Counted from the stretch's first letter, positions 47,409 through 59,420 are shown. The stretch is 64,000 bases of DNA from Morella rubra (GCA_003952965.2 CM025850.1:31899914-31963913); one strand, 5' to 3'. A program made the numbers and translations. Notes: generated by a model from the letters alone, not told the origin.

Positions 47409-48744
47409 TGCAGGTAAGATTTATGATAATTGATCATTTGACCCGACCACTTCGCAAAAGTAGTGAGGCAATGTCGTAACTTGAGCACTTCGCCACGGTT
47501 GGCCCTGCAAAACAACATGAGGTCATCCGCAAATAATAGGTGGGAAATGGGTGGCACACCTCACACTATGTTGATGCCATGTAGTGAATTAGCCATCTCC
47601 TCCTTCAGAATTAATCTGGACAGCACTTCCATGACAATCACAAAGATAAAAGGCAAGAGGGGATCACCTTGGCGAAGACCACGTCTAGGACGGAACATCC
47701 CATGCGGAGAACCATTGAGTAGAATAGAGAAAGAAGTGGTTGAGACACATTGGGAAATCCAATTCCTCTACTTTGCCAAGAAACCAAAACAGCGGTGAGT
47801 TTCGTCTAAAAACCCCAATCAACTTTGTCATAAGCTTTTTCCAGGTCGATTTTAGCAACAAGTAATCCACCCCGCCCTTGCTTCTGCCGTAAAGTATGCA
47901 TCACCTCATGTACCAATATGATATTCTCATGGATTTGGCGGTTTGGAACGAAAGCATTCTGATGTCCCAAAATTATTTTGGGAAAGACCATCCTCAATCT
48001 GCCTGCAAGGATCTTCGCAACTATCTTGTAACTCACATTACATAGGCTAACAGGCCTAAATTGGCCAACCTCCATTGGGTTTTCCACCTTTGGAATCAAC
48101 ACCATGTTGGTATAATTGGCAGAGTAAGAATCGGGTCTCAAAAAATCTGCACACCATGGCAATCACATCAGCTTTGATCACGCTCCAATGTTTTTGATAG
48201 AAGGTGGAGGTGAACCCATCCAGTCTAGGGGCTTTGGTCACACCTATACTCCGCACCACTTGCCAAATTTCCTTCTCATCCGGCATCTTACATAGCATCT
48301 GATTGTCGGAGTTGTCAATTGTCGTGGAAATTAATTAGGACCCCAAGTACGTACTCTATACTAAGCAAAGAGAGCTATTACGGAAACCAACAAGCTAGTA
48401 TTTAAAGAACCGACAACCGGGGTACAACAAAGCCCATCCCGAAAGGCCAACATGATCCAACAAGGGACCAAAGAGACCCATCAAGGAGCTGGAACAACCA
48501 TAAATAAAAAAAAAATAAAAAAAAAATATAAGGCTAACAAATGGTCATTACAAACACAACACAACCTAAAATCTAAAAATCAAGCCCAGAATCATAGAGC
48601 CACCAAAAGCGGGTGGAAAGAGCCAAAAACGCAAACAATGCATGGGGGTACACACGCTGTCACAGAGGTGTGGGTTTCACACATTTCCAGAATGCAGTGT
48701 CTTGGAAGGGTTGGGCTCGCTTGAGGCTGCTGGAGCCACCCAAG

Positions 48745-49010
48745 TGGCACGTGACCTCCATATACCCCCAGAAATAACCTAGAAAGGGAAGACACAGTGG
48801 GGTGCATGAGATCCACCTCCGAAGCGTGGGGCATGTATGAAGAAGAAAAGAGGATGTTTGGATTTGATGTGAGGAGCATAGATTGGAAAGAATACATCAC
48901 AAATGTCCATATACCTAGTCTAAAGACACATATCCTAAAGGATTGTACTAGAATGTTTAGATCAACTAGTACTATATGCATCTTCTTCCAAGGAATAATT
49001 AACCGCTTGC
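48745..49010. other. non-coding flank after the duplication
   Basis: Sequence beyond the end of duplication unit 2. No gene seen. Confidence 0.5.
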
Positions 49011-49395
49011 TTTTTTTTTTCTAGGCAAATACCTTATATATTAAAATCCGAGAAATACAACCAATACAACCTAGAAAAATGCCCAAAGGCCAGCAAAAGA
49101 CCTAATCAAACCTAAAGGCCCTACAATAAGCCAAATACAATGATTCAAAAAACCAAATCGGCCACAAAGGCTGAAACCAAGAACACCCACAAGGATTGTA
49201 AGACTACCACAAACTAACTTCAAGAGCTGCAACATATAACAATCACAAAACGACCACAAGGGTCAGGACACAACAAACCCGCCGCACATGAGGACATCGG
49301 TTTCCACTAGAGGAATGGCGTTCAAAGCAACGATCTGACTCCCTTAAAAGAGCTTCAAACTAGCACCGGCTGCATATAAAGGATGAGAGAAGAAG
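49011..49395 (-). repeat. 5'-truncated LINE 3' end
   Basis: It starts with a T tract followed by CTAGGCAAAT, the same junction as the LINE at 44235 (T tract, CTACGCAAAC). On the minus strand this is a LINE tail ending in poly-A. No coding sequence remains. The right limit and target duplication are not clear. Confidence 0.5.
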
Positions 49396-49404
49396 ACAGC
49401 TTTA

Positions 49405-49571
49405 AGGGATGCACTGTGTTTCATCTAAAAAGTCTAATGGTCTTAATTAACCCATGTCATTTAATGAATAATATGGCTTACACAAGTATACTCTGATTGG
49501 TCTCAACTAATTAAATGACGTAGGTTAATTAAGATCGTTAGAATTTTTTAGATGAAACACAGTGTATCCCT
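49405..49571. mobile_element. hairpin MITE flanked by TA
   Basis: AGGGATGCACTGTGTTTCAT at the left and its inverted partner ATGAAACACAGTGTATCCCT at the right form arms of about 60 bp with few mismatches, separated by about 40 bp. TA dinucleotides flank both ends (49403-49404, 49572-49573), as in Tc1/mariner-type MITEs. No coding capacity. Confidence 0.8.
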
Positions 49572-49574
49572 TAT

Positions 49575-50300
49575 GACACCTTCAGATGAAATCCTTACCC
49601 CATGTTTAAAGCCTTGATCTCATATCTCTACTCTGAATATGTATGAAATTCTTTAGTAAGTGAGAAACACTAGCCCCAAGAGTTCCACTTTAAGTAGTCT
49701 TCGATATGATTGTAATGGGGAATCGAACTTGAGATCAAACTCGAACCTTATTAACATAGTCTTAGAGGCGAAGCCAGAAATTAGTTTGTTTAGAAGGGTT
49801 GAGGTAAAATATCATACTGATCAAGGAGGCATTGTTGGTAAAAAAAAAAAAGCTTCCAAAAAATAATCTTCAATTTTTGAGGGCTGCAATCTCTACTAAC
49901 CCCTTGTTTCGCCCCAGAACATCTTTTTTTTTATTGAATAATGAGGAAAATCATGGGTGCCCTCTATGCATTGGACTCAGACGGACCTAGTCCCATTTGA
50001 ATGCACTGCTAGTTCTTAACATTACAGACAAGTCTTGGCAAGCTTATTATATATGCAGACTCATCGCACCTCATGAGTCTCATTTAATTAGTAGTCTCTA
50101 ATATGATCTCCACGAGTTCCAGTTAAGTAGCCTCTAATATGATCTCCATGGGCAATCGAACTTAAGATCATGTATTTTATTACCAAAGTCTCAGGTTCGG
50201 CCTAACCACCGAGATAAACTAGTGATGGGTATGTTACATCTCTCGTGCTTCATATTAGTCTCTAAGCTTTCTTTGTAGTAACAAAGATGCATAAAAGGCG
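49575..50300. other. non-coding DNA, nothing recognised
   Basis: A phrase TTAAGTAGTCT/CCTCTAATATGATC with GGGNAATCGAACTTNAGATC occurs at about 49690 and again at 50110-50170, a weak direct repeat. No gene. Confidence 0.45.
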
Positions 50301-50304
50301 AGAT

Positions 50305-52404
50305 TACGACACGTCCTACCTTTAGGGTTATAAGACTTTATCATTTTTCCTTGGGGTTTGTATAAATTAGTACTTAGTAGAAAATTTAGTGGAAGACTCG
50401 TAAAATCATCCAGAAAATAATATGGTGAAAATGGAAGTCAAGTTAATTTGAAATACTGAAATATTTGAAAAACAAAGCAAATTACTTCACACATAAATAA
50501 GAAAACAGCACACCAAAAGAAAAGAAAACAACCTATCTGTAAGGGTTAGGGATTATGGAAGACCTTAAGGTCTTTACAAAATCTAGACTAACAACATATA
50601 AGCCTATATCACTAACCCTATTGTTCAAAGCTTATATATGTAGGCAAGCCAACATTAAACAAACTATAAAACAAAAGCATCTCTAGAAGCTCAGTCTTCA
50701 TCATCATCAGACAGGGTAATGTCTACCCAGTTTATGTAGGAGTGGTTCTCCCCCAGCGGGCCGTTCTCATATGAGAATTTTGGTGGCAGATCCTTCTAGA
50801 TTAGGTAGGGTTGATGGTCTACAACTACGTCCAAGCTGTCTGAGACTAAGACTCGGACATGGATAACCAGAACATGGGTGGGGAGCTCATGGGTGATAAA
50901 TGTCTCAAATATCACCATAATCTGTCTTAGTAGTAAACAATAATATGGACGAGGAAACAGAGTGAGTCTTGAGGACTTAATAAAGGGGGAAAGGGGGAAT
51001 GTGATGATAAACAGTACTTACATGTTTAATAAATATCTAATGTTTCAAAGATAATACCAATATAATCATATGCAGTATAAATGTCATGCTCATGTTTGTA
51101 AAATCCTTTGCCTGTAAATCATTTGCCTTTGATGTCCATTGTTCACCCCCCGTGACACATCCAATCTTCCCTGCACTTTAGGACAGTCCTAGGCATTCGT
51201 TGCCCTAGGACGATGGGTAAAGGCCCCCATGCCTTCTACCTAGGGGTCATCCACTACCCCGTAGTGATGGTTGCACTCCCCAGAGATTGGTATCGTCACC
51301 CATTAACAGTAAATTTCCATTGGTACAAAGGCCATTGATGCAGATGCCATCATCATTAATGCAGACGCCATTTTCATTATACCGTTGATGCAATTGCCAT
51401 TTCATTGAGGCAATTGCCATATCCATAACATTATTGATGCAAATGCCATATTCACAACATCATTGGTGCATATTTTCATTGAAAATATACACTCTATCAT
51501 TACTAATCCTGTGCATTAAAGTTCTTTAATCATGTTTTTACAATTCACATGTAATTATATTATTTCTTATCTAATTATAATTACATGCCTTGTATTTTAT
51601 TTCTAAAATAAATACTAAGCCTTTACTTAACCAAGATTAAGCATCCTAATCATTTTTTAAATCAGTAAGCACTCAAGAAAATTGATTTAGAAATTTTTAT
51701 GATTTATCCTAATTCAAGTCCAATATTTCATATTATCCAAGTTAAATGTCTCAAGCCCAAATGAGGACTTAGGCTTGGGCTTGCTAGCAAGCCCGCATCT
51801 TGAAATTATTAGAAGTTATGAAAGATCACTTGGGTCAGACCAAATAATAGAAAATAGGCCTATTTCATATGGCTACTAAGTTAGGCATTTTGGGTCCAAT
51901 ACGAACCTAGACTTGAGCTTTCACTTACAAGCCCGTGTCCTAGCAAATAATATGAGCTTTGAAGCCCATTAAAGTCAATCTAAGCAATAGAAAACGAGCC
52001 CAACCCATGTTGCTATAAAAATGACTCTTTTTAGTGAAAAACCTAGCTTTTTAATTGTGAACTTCAAATAATCATAACTTTTTCATCCGAACTCCAACTG
52101 ACTCAAATTTTAACTGAAGGTTCCTGATATTTTATAGTATTAACCCTAAAAATTTAGGTCAATAAGTGGTCATTTACTACATACAATAATTCATTAGGTG
52201 CACTGTTATCACAAATTATGCAAAACTAGACTAGGTTTGACCTAGCTAATAAGCCATATCTTCAATTTTCACGAAAATATTTGTATGCAAACTATTCCAT
52301 ATGTTCTTAGTACTCCATATAACACTCAGTAATCATGCCATGCAATAATTTACACAAATTCATATCAAAATCAACCTAAAGGGTGCTATGACCAAGTTTA
52401 AATA
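50305..52404 (-). repeat. LTR-like repeat P (minus strand), 3' portion
   Basis: It shares layout with repeat Q: a CACGTCC-type terminus (50309), then a gene-like small frame, then a GTTCACCCCC word (51145 here, 53448 in Q), a GGTTGCAC..GTACCGTCAC-like block, and stretches rich in GGGCCTA/AGCCCA. Sequence identity is low, so P and Q are related families and not sister LTRs. It has no gag or pol. Confidence 0.5.
50691..50918 (-). pseudogene. small acidic-tailed frame of repeat P, one stop
   Basis: ATG 50918 opens VIFETFITHEL and HVLVIHVRVLVSDSLDVVVD. A TAG at 50796-50798 interrupts, and the same frame continues to a TGA at 50691-50693, ending NWVDITLSDDDED. Length is 75 codons. The pattern of residues and the acidic end match the frame at 52877-53211 in repeat Q (FED..YILVLKIRTWVSDLLGV and IIDLTSDSDEED). 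I do not recognise the protein. The ending resembles a SUMO-interacting motif. Confidence 0.5.
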
Positions 52405-55400
52405 TGTCACGTCCCGTGCTCATACTTACCCCCTAGGCTCACCTATAGTAATGGTATGCACATAGCCGGGGATTATGGCACGAAGGTCGCTAGAAAGTCT
52501 TAGTTGATTTACCATGAAACTTAGCGGAAGGCATATTAAAAAAATAGAATCGTAGTGGGAAATTGGAAAAGATTTAGGGTAAAAACTCTATGTTTTTAGA
52601 AAAAGGCAATAAGTTAATACAATCCGAAAAGATTGAAAGTGTTAGATTAGGCCTTTGAGTAAAAATAAGAACTTTGAAATAAAGGATGAGGAAAGAGACA
52701 CGAAGGAGATTGAAAACCTGAAATAACAAGGACATCTTGATACAAAGAAAGTTCAGGTCGTCCTCCCGGGACTACATAAAAGGCTACATTACAAAAATTC
52801 GGGAGCTTCGTACAATTTGAAAACTGATTACAAGGAAATAGATACCCGAAACACTCTAACAAGCCTAAGAGGGGTACTAATCCTCCTCGTCTGAGTCTGA
52901 TGTAAGATCAATAATCTCGGACCCGGAGTGGTACTACTATTTCCCGTTGGCGGGGCCGGGGGAACGTAATCGAACCTTAGCCACTCGGGCGGTACATCTG
53001 GTAAACCAAAGTCCTCAAATCGGGGTAACGGGGATAGTGGGGGTACAGGGGATGGTGGGGGTACAGGGGATGGGGGTGAGGGCTCCCTAAAGAACCAGTG
53101 GGCCTCATGCTCCACTGATACTCCAAGGAGATCCGAAACCCACGTTCGGATCTTGAGTACCAGGATATAAGGGTAAAAATCGTAGGTTAACTCGTCCTCG
53201 AATAGCTTCATTCTTCAATACCCACGTTCGCCAAACATTGCAAAAACAACATAAGAGAAAAAGGGTGAGTCCTATTGACTCAGTAAGGTGGGGGTGGGGA
53301 AACATGATCAAACAAATACAGTGCATATAATTCACTTAAACATGGTGTAAAACTAACTTCAAGCATAATAAGTATGAACTTGGATGAATTAAAATATGCA
53401 ATGCATCACACCATCATAGGTTCTGAGGAGTTCCCGATGTCTGCTCTGTTCACCCCCAGAGTCGGGTTGTGCGTCCCCTCCCCTTCTATGGGACTGTCCC
53501 GTGCCTCCAGCACCAGGACCCTTAACATTACGCCTTAGCGTTCATAAAGGAGCCCACCCACTCCCTGCTGTGGGGGTTGCACGTCTCCTAAGTGCCCGGT
53601 ACCGTCACTACCATTCGGGGAATCACCTCGCAGGCTTAGGGGTTCCTCACATTTGTTTTTCCTCTTATGAATGCAATCTCATGTCCAAGCATTAAAGTAC
53701 ACATGTAACATTCCACCCAAACAATGTACACTAGTTTGCAATGAACTTGAAAGAAACATAACAGGTTTAAAGAATAATCATTGACAATTGAAACAACCAT
53801 GATAATAACTAGTAAGATCTAAGACATTAAACCCCATTGAAGGCCTATTGGGCCTCCTTAGACCCTGCTGGGCCTATTCCCAAAGTGTTATTGGCTTGAT
53901 GCTATTTTAGGGTTATTGGGCCTAAAGTCCATTTAGGCTCCTAAACGGGCTTTGTGATTTGGCCCTTATTTCAACTTGGTTTGAACTAAAATTTGGGCTC
54001 CCCATCAATTTTTCGTGCTCTATCCAACCATGTAATCATTTTCTCATTTTGGACCCTTTTTCCCTAACGAATTAGGCAAAATGTCGAATCTGCCCTCAGA
54101 GACCTCCAGGGGCATTTTCGACCTTTTCCTTCATCATTTTGGGCTGAAATTTTTACAGGGATCCTAATATTAGATAAGGATGCTATCTGGAAAGTTTCAT
54201 GCAAAAATAAACCTGTAGCTTAGGGTCGATTTGGGCAGCACCTATGTTTGCCTAAATGCCCTAGATAGGTGTTCATGCCTTTGATTGATCTATACTTTTC
54301 GAAACTTTAGGCTAAAAATAATTTTAATCTATCAACATAAAGGAAATCATAGAGCACATAACATGTGGATTCTTCAAGAACTTAAAGGCAAACAATGATC
54401 ATTTGCAATCATCAATACATGCATAATCATTTTCATGCTTTCAACTTCATAACCTCTTTCTTGAGCCCATGGCTCCTTTCTTTGGCCCCATTTGGCCTTC
54501 TCTTGATCAAGGGATACTTTAAAGCCTCTTGGCCATCATCATTCATTATTGCTCCACATTTCATATCACATATGCATGACATTGAATCATAAAATCATGT
54601 AGTGCAACATGCAACACCATAAGCCATTTTTCTTGACCAACCCGTGGTCTATAAGGCTTCAAGTTTAGGCTTATCACCACTGCCATAGCTCATAAAGCAT
54701 GTCCAAGCTCTTTTGAAAATCAAACCAACTCAGCAAGCAATCTCATACACATGTTATAAGAAATATTCATTAAGCCTTAACATGCAAGATGTCTAGACTA
54801 GTATATACTTCATAGCACCTTTGAACCTTTCTTTTTGCAAAACTTTGAATCCAACATAACCCTAACATGTTCATCATTGAATCACAGTTCTATGCACACA
54901 AATATATATGATCAATCAATACAAGAGAACATGTTATCCATCCTCAACAAAACACAAGAACCTAAACCCTTACCTTGGTGATCTCGGGTAGCTCTTGATG
55001 TTCTCCTATTAACACAAGATCTATTGGTTAATGACACTGAACTAGGGGCTGACTAGGTGTGAAGGGGGTGTTCCCTTGGCCTTGGCCGAAACCCCTTTGC
55101 CAACTTACCTTGGCATGGAAGTTTTTCCACCTTCCTTCTCTTCTTCTTCTCCTCTTCTCTCCTCTTCTTCTTTCTTTCTCTCCCTCTTGGCCGAATGCTC
55201 TCAGCACACACTCCTCACTCTCTCAACTCAAATGGCCGGCTGTTGGTGTGAGAAATGCATGGCAAGGGTTGGCTTTTATAGCCAACCTTGCCATCATTTG
55301 GTCAAGGGGTGGCTGCCACAAGCAAGCCCCTTGATTGGGTGGCTTGGGCGGCACAAGGGCTGGAGGAGCCAAATGGCACACTCCCCCTTCCCTAGGTGAT

Positions 55401-57236
55401 GATTAAGGATACTTACACAAGCTAAAATCACTTCAAAATCAAATCAAATGTGATTGCAAGCAAGCATGGCCGGTTGGTCCATTTTTGAATCTTACTATTC
55501 ATGCATCACAAGCCAAGAACATGGGACAAGGGAAAAGGACAAAGGAACAAGACAAAACAAAGATCTCCTTGTGTGTGTGCCGTGTGACCTAGGGAGGAGA
55601 GAGAGAGTGGGACCCACATGACATCAAAGTAGACTTAGGTTAGCAAAATGATTAGCTAAATTGTAAAGTTAATCAATGTATATGTTAGAGAAAAGAAATA
55701 GGTAATTAGTCAAGTAATTAACCGAGATTAGTGATAGAATAATCAAGATTGACACTAGGTAAAAATTTAGATGTAAACAAGAGAATGAAAAGGGAAGAGA
55801 TTAAACATACCGAAATTCCTTAGGGCAATTAGAACCGAAATAAATCATGTGTCAAGAAATCAAATCTAATACTTAGAAAATGTTAAATATGAGCTAATGA
55901 AGTATACTTAGGTAAAATATCACATGTTTAAATCAAGCAATAGGAATACTAAGATATTAACAAGAGAATGGAAGAATTTTAAATGCATAGAAACCGATAA
56001 AATAGAGACGATCACGATCATAATCATTTAGGGAAGGGGTATCATAAAATATAATCTCCATATCTTTAGTAATCTCTTGCATCTAACCATTCTAACTTCT
56101 TTTTTAGCTCATGTTAAGCATAATTAAGGGTTCCAGATCACAACCTATCATGTTACTAACCTCAAATCATCAAAATGCCAACAATATCAATAACATAAAA
56201 ACTACCCTTACCTCTTGATCTCTTTCACCTTTTGATGATTTCTTTGAGTATCAAAACCTAGATTAAGGTTGCTATTAGTATCCATAACCAAAATAAGAAC
56301 CTCAAAATACTTGACCTCCTTCCAATTTTTCTTCAAAATTTGTTCTTCTTCTCTCTCTAGGGGGCATGGCTCCTTTCTCTCTTCCTTCTCACTTTTCTCC
56401 TCACACAAGCTCTCAAATTCTCTCCAGACAACCCACTCTTGGCCGGCTGTTGGTGTGATTTTAACCCTCACACCAAGGTCCTATTTATGCTACTCTTAAC
56501 CATAGTTAGATTACTAGGGTTAGTTCTAGGTCCTAGGTTAGATAGGTTGCAATGATTTTGTTTAGACTTTGCTTAGGTGGTCTACTCAAGCATTTGAAGG
56601 GGATTGAGCAGCAAATGATGACTAATGATGACTAATGATTGCAAATGGTTACAAAAATTTCATATGGATACTAAACAAGGGGCTGGCAGGTTTTGAGTCA
56701 CAAAATTGGGTGGACTGGGCTTTGGGAAAGGGCTGGGCCGAATTGGGCCTGGGAAAGGTCCATTGGGCTTTGTTTTCAAGCCTTTATGCAATAACACCTA
56801 ATTTCTAGTCCTATTTTAGCTAATTAAATTAAATAAATTCTAAAAATACTCCTAAGATGCAGGGTTAGGCTAGAAAATATTCTATGGCTTAGTAATTTAA
56901 GTAACATAATCCATGCAAAAAGTTTGAAGAAAAATGAGTTTAAAGAGGTAATTTGGACTAAAAGCATGAAAAAACAGCATTTTAATATTTTTTAGTGAAA
57001 AAAATCATTATTTAAAAATTTATAAGATATCAAATGAGTAAAATACGCTACTAAATTGAAGATCTTGAAAAGATATGAAACAGGATATTTGTTTCATAAT
57101 TTTCGGCTCTTTCTAGCTATTTTTAGGGATCTTTTTCGTATTTTTAACTAATAAAAGAATTAATTAAATGTTATTTTTGTAAATTAATTACCTAAATTAA
57201 GATAATTAAAAAAGATTAGAAGTTCGGGGTATTACA
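52405..57236 (-). repeat. LTR-like repeat Q complex (minus strand)
   Basis: The plus strand starts TGTCACGTCCCG and ends CGGGGTATTACA, so the ends are short inverted repeats with TG..CA. Two promoter-like modules read on the minus strand. One has TATAAAAGCC (55271-55280), a C/T-rich leader and a GGTAAGGG splice donor near 54972. The other has CATAAATAGG (about 56480), a similar leader and donor near 56211. Both share ACACCAACAGCCGGCCA. Two modules suggest two overlapping or nested copies. The 5-bp flanks (AAATA and GTATA) do not match, so a simple solo LTR is not proven. Confidence 0.45.
52877..53211 (-). CDS. small protein of repeat Q with SUMO-interaction-like acidic tail (one frameshift)
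   Basis: ATG 53211 opens MKLFEDELTYDFYPYILVLK, then RTWVSDLLGVSVEHEAHWFF and a proline-rich stretch made by a small DNA tandem repeat (SPVPPPSPVPP). It continues RFEDFGLPDVPPEWLRFDYV. Near 52930 one frame change leads to SGSEIIDLTSDSDEED and a TAG at 52877-52879; without the change the frame runs on to 52828. IIDLT followed by acidic residues is a classic SUMO-interacting motif pattern. An acceptor AG near 53275 would fit splicing from the leader exon. The protein is unrecognised. A counterpart is at 50691-50918. Confidence 0.5.
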
Positions 57237-58815
57237 GTATACCCTGAACATCTTTATAAAACTAAAATCATTCGGACGGCCCCCTCGATCGCTTAAAGAA
57301 TATACAAACATAATTAAAAAAACAAAAAAGGCTAAAAAAACTTACTGCCAGTCACGAATGGCTAAGCGACATCAGCTCGCGAAAGGTGTTGTGTCTGTTT
57401 GTCGTCACTTTATTATATTATCCAGAAGTAAACATATACAAGAACTAGAAAAAAAAAAAATTAACAAATTTGGCTCCATTGAGGCACATTAATGTATAAT
57501 TTCCCTAAATAATCCATTTATGTTTTTTTTTTTTTTTTTTGCCTCTTGGATTATTCTAGGAAAAGCAATATGTTTTTATAATATTGATGCATCCAGCAAT
57601 ATGTACGAGGTCTTGACGCTTGATATCATGATATGTATCATTCTATCAACCCCCATGGGGACAATAAATGTGCCTTGGCCCCTTTGAAAAATTGTGACGG
57701 CTTTTTATATTTTTCGTGGCTTTCGGACTTTGGAAAAAGGTATATATATATATACAGTAACATACTTGTAGAACACCAAAAGGCAAAAAAATGAATATAA
57801 ATTATGTATCTTTGGTCGGACTTGTGCGTTAATTATATTAAAAGGGGAAAGAAAGAAGCAAAAAATAATGCTATTAATATGTATGAGATCGATTCTCATT
57901 CCATGTACGTGCATGGCATGAATGATTGGAAAATGACTAAAGGCTCTTAAAAGTTTGGCAATTTTTTTTTTAATCCTTGCATAGCTGGGCTAACATGGTC
58001 AACTTCTGATATCTTTCGCGATCAGAATATCGTGCTAAGCATATTTGTTTCTGTAGGGTTTAATCAAATTCACATAGAGGCGAATATTTCTTGTATTCCT
58101 GCAGTAACTATCTCTCGAGCAACAATCCAACGTTTCCCCCTTGAATTGTTCGTTTTTTGGGCAATGAAATTTATTTACTTAGAAGGAAAAAAAAAACATG
58201 CATGACATGCATTAATTTTTACTTGAACCAGAGTTTGCAGGAGTTGCAGTTCCTCCAATAATTGCTTATAATGATCAGCAATACAGCTTTACCAGTATAT
58301 ATGAATAAAACAGATCTGAGGTATATTAGTGTTTTCCAAACAGAATAGCAAATGCTAATTAATCGAACTACAAGAACATCTGTCTAGCTAGATAGACAAT
58401 TTTGAAGACCAATCGTTCACAGTACTATTGCTCAACCTTGTCCACAAAAGAAGCAAGCGTGCATGCTTAAGCCGACCTTCCTTTCACCACCGAATCCAGT
58501 AGTACTGCTCCACCGCTTGTAGTGAAAACATGGTCCCCGTGGCTGGTGCTTAGTTGTGAGCATGGTCTCAGCTCACGAGGATCAAGATTAAGCTTTGTAA
58601 ATCGAACTGTTGAATTGCTCTCCAAAGTTAAGTTTCAGTAACATGGAATATCGATACACCCTCATCTAGGAAAAGAAAAGAAAAGAAAAAAGGATACACC
58701 CTTGAAAGATCAAATCTACCTTCTTAAAGTAAAGGAAAAAGATTAATGTTCTAATGCTGAAACCCACTCGCAGTGACCGTAAACCAAGTCCCAAGAAAGA
58801 ACGAAAAAATGATTT
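57237..58815. other. non-coding DNA, nothing recognised
   Basis: AT-rich with poly-A/T tracts (57523-57540, 57962-57972). No coding motif or repeat family recognised. Confidence 0.5.
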
Positions 58816-59420
58816 GTTTTTTTTTTTCTAAGTCATGTGTCATAACTGAAACCGAAGTATACAGACCAGGTCAAAAATAACCGGTGGGATCCCATAAAGG
58901 ATCAGAGAAATCTACTAAATGCTCCATGCTAGGCATTGGGAGCGGTGGTTGGACATAATAGACAAGCTACAAGGACCTAGACAAGCCAGTAGATATAGCA
59001 CTACAACCTAACACAGAGAGCCCAAACAAAAGGTTGAAAAAGATCCACAAGGGATCGAAAAAGCCCACCTCATAGTCGAAACAACTACAACAAAAGAAAC
59101 AACACTGAACCACAATAAACAAAAACACACCACAACACAGAACAACAAAAATAACAACAACAACAATAGCAACGGAATAAGAGGACCACTAGACGAGCGG
59201 AGAGGCAAAAACAACGACAGTGCGTTGCTAGGCGCATAGAGACCACGCACCGCCAAAAGGCAGCAACTTGGAGGAGCTAGGCTCACCAAAGGAAGCAGGA
59301 ACCACACAGGAGGTGCATGACCGTCAAGACCGCCAGAAACAGGCCAGGAATGTAGCACAGCGTCGGGCACGTGAGATCCACGCGCAGACTTACTGTTGCA
59401 AAGAGGCAGATGCATGTATG
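58816..59420 (-). repeat. probable 5'-truncated LINE 3' end
   Basis: Starts with a T tract followed by CTAAGTCATG, like the T tract-CTA junctions at 44232 and 49011. The body contains the same style of C/A-rich tail. A 135-codon minus-strand frame (59008-59415) is low in complexity and is not treated as a gene. Target duplication not found. Confidence 0.4.

Larger units (their letters stand above)
44267..48298 (-). pseudogene. LINE ORF2: reverse transcriptase, zf-RVT and RNase H, interrupted by a MULE
   Basis: From 48298 downward: KAPRLDGFTSTFYQKHW, then RPVSLCNVSYKIVAKILAGR and KIDLEKAYDKVDW (fingers and first catalytic Asp), RRGLRQGDPLLPFIFV (47690 region), and the catalytic FADD (HLLFADDLMLFC, 47533-47522). 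At 47408 the frame is cut by the MULE and resumes at 46208 as SANMSSAAKAIMADLMR. The 1200-bp insertion plus duplication keeps the reading frame, so removing it would rejoin the codons. The rest carries RYLGLPS and GWKAKTLSQLGRTVLIQAV, a zinc-binding stretch (CPLCDCDEESNEHLFLAC) and, past an in-frame TGA at 44903-44905, an RNase H domain (INFDVAVHDGY, EARAARMACE, EGDCLNLVNQV, REANIAAHNLAQW). Shifts near 47810 and 48110 also break the reverse transcriptase. Confidence 0.9.
44235..48331 (-). mobile_element. 5'-truncated LINE (non-LTR retrotransposon) with RNase H
   Basis: On the minus strand the element begins in ORF2 just before the reverse transcriptase (no endonuclease domain), runs through reverse transcriptase, a zinc-binding C-terminal segment and RNase H, and ends in a poly-A (T tract 44232-44243). 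Five-prime truncation and a short target duplication fit target-primed reverse transcription. A 1.2-kb Pack-MULE sits inside it. Confidence 0.9.
30309..48744. repeat. tandem segmental duplication, unit 2, split by CACTA and LINE insertions
   Basis: Unit 2 consists of 30309-30414, 43177-44234 and 48332-48744, together matching unit 1 in order and orientation with deletions. The first break holds the CACTA element and the second holds the LINE. After 48744 the match to unit 1 stops. Confidence 0.85.

Noticed and set aside
55059-55399. Plus-strand frames in the C/T-rich leader of repeat Q
   Set aside because: They result from C/T-rich composition; the promoter and leader signals read on the other strand.
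59008-59415. 135-codon minus-strand frame, Leu/Val/Ser-rich
   Set aside because: Low-complexity hydrophobic peptide in a probable LINE tail; no domain or splice context.
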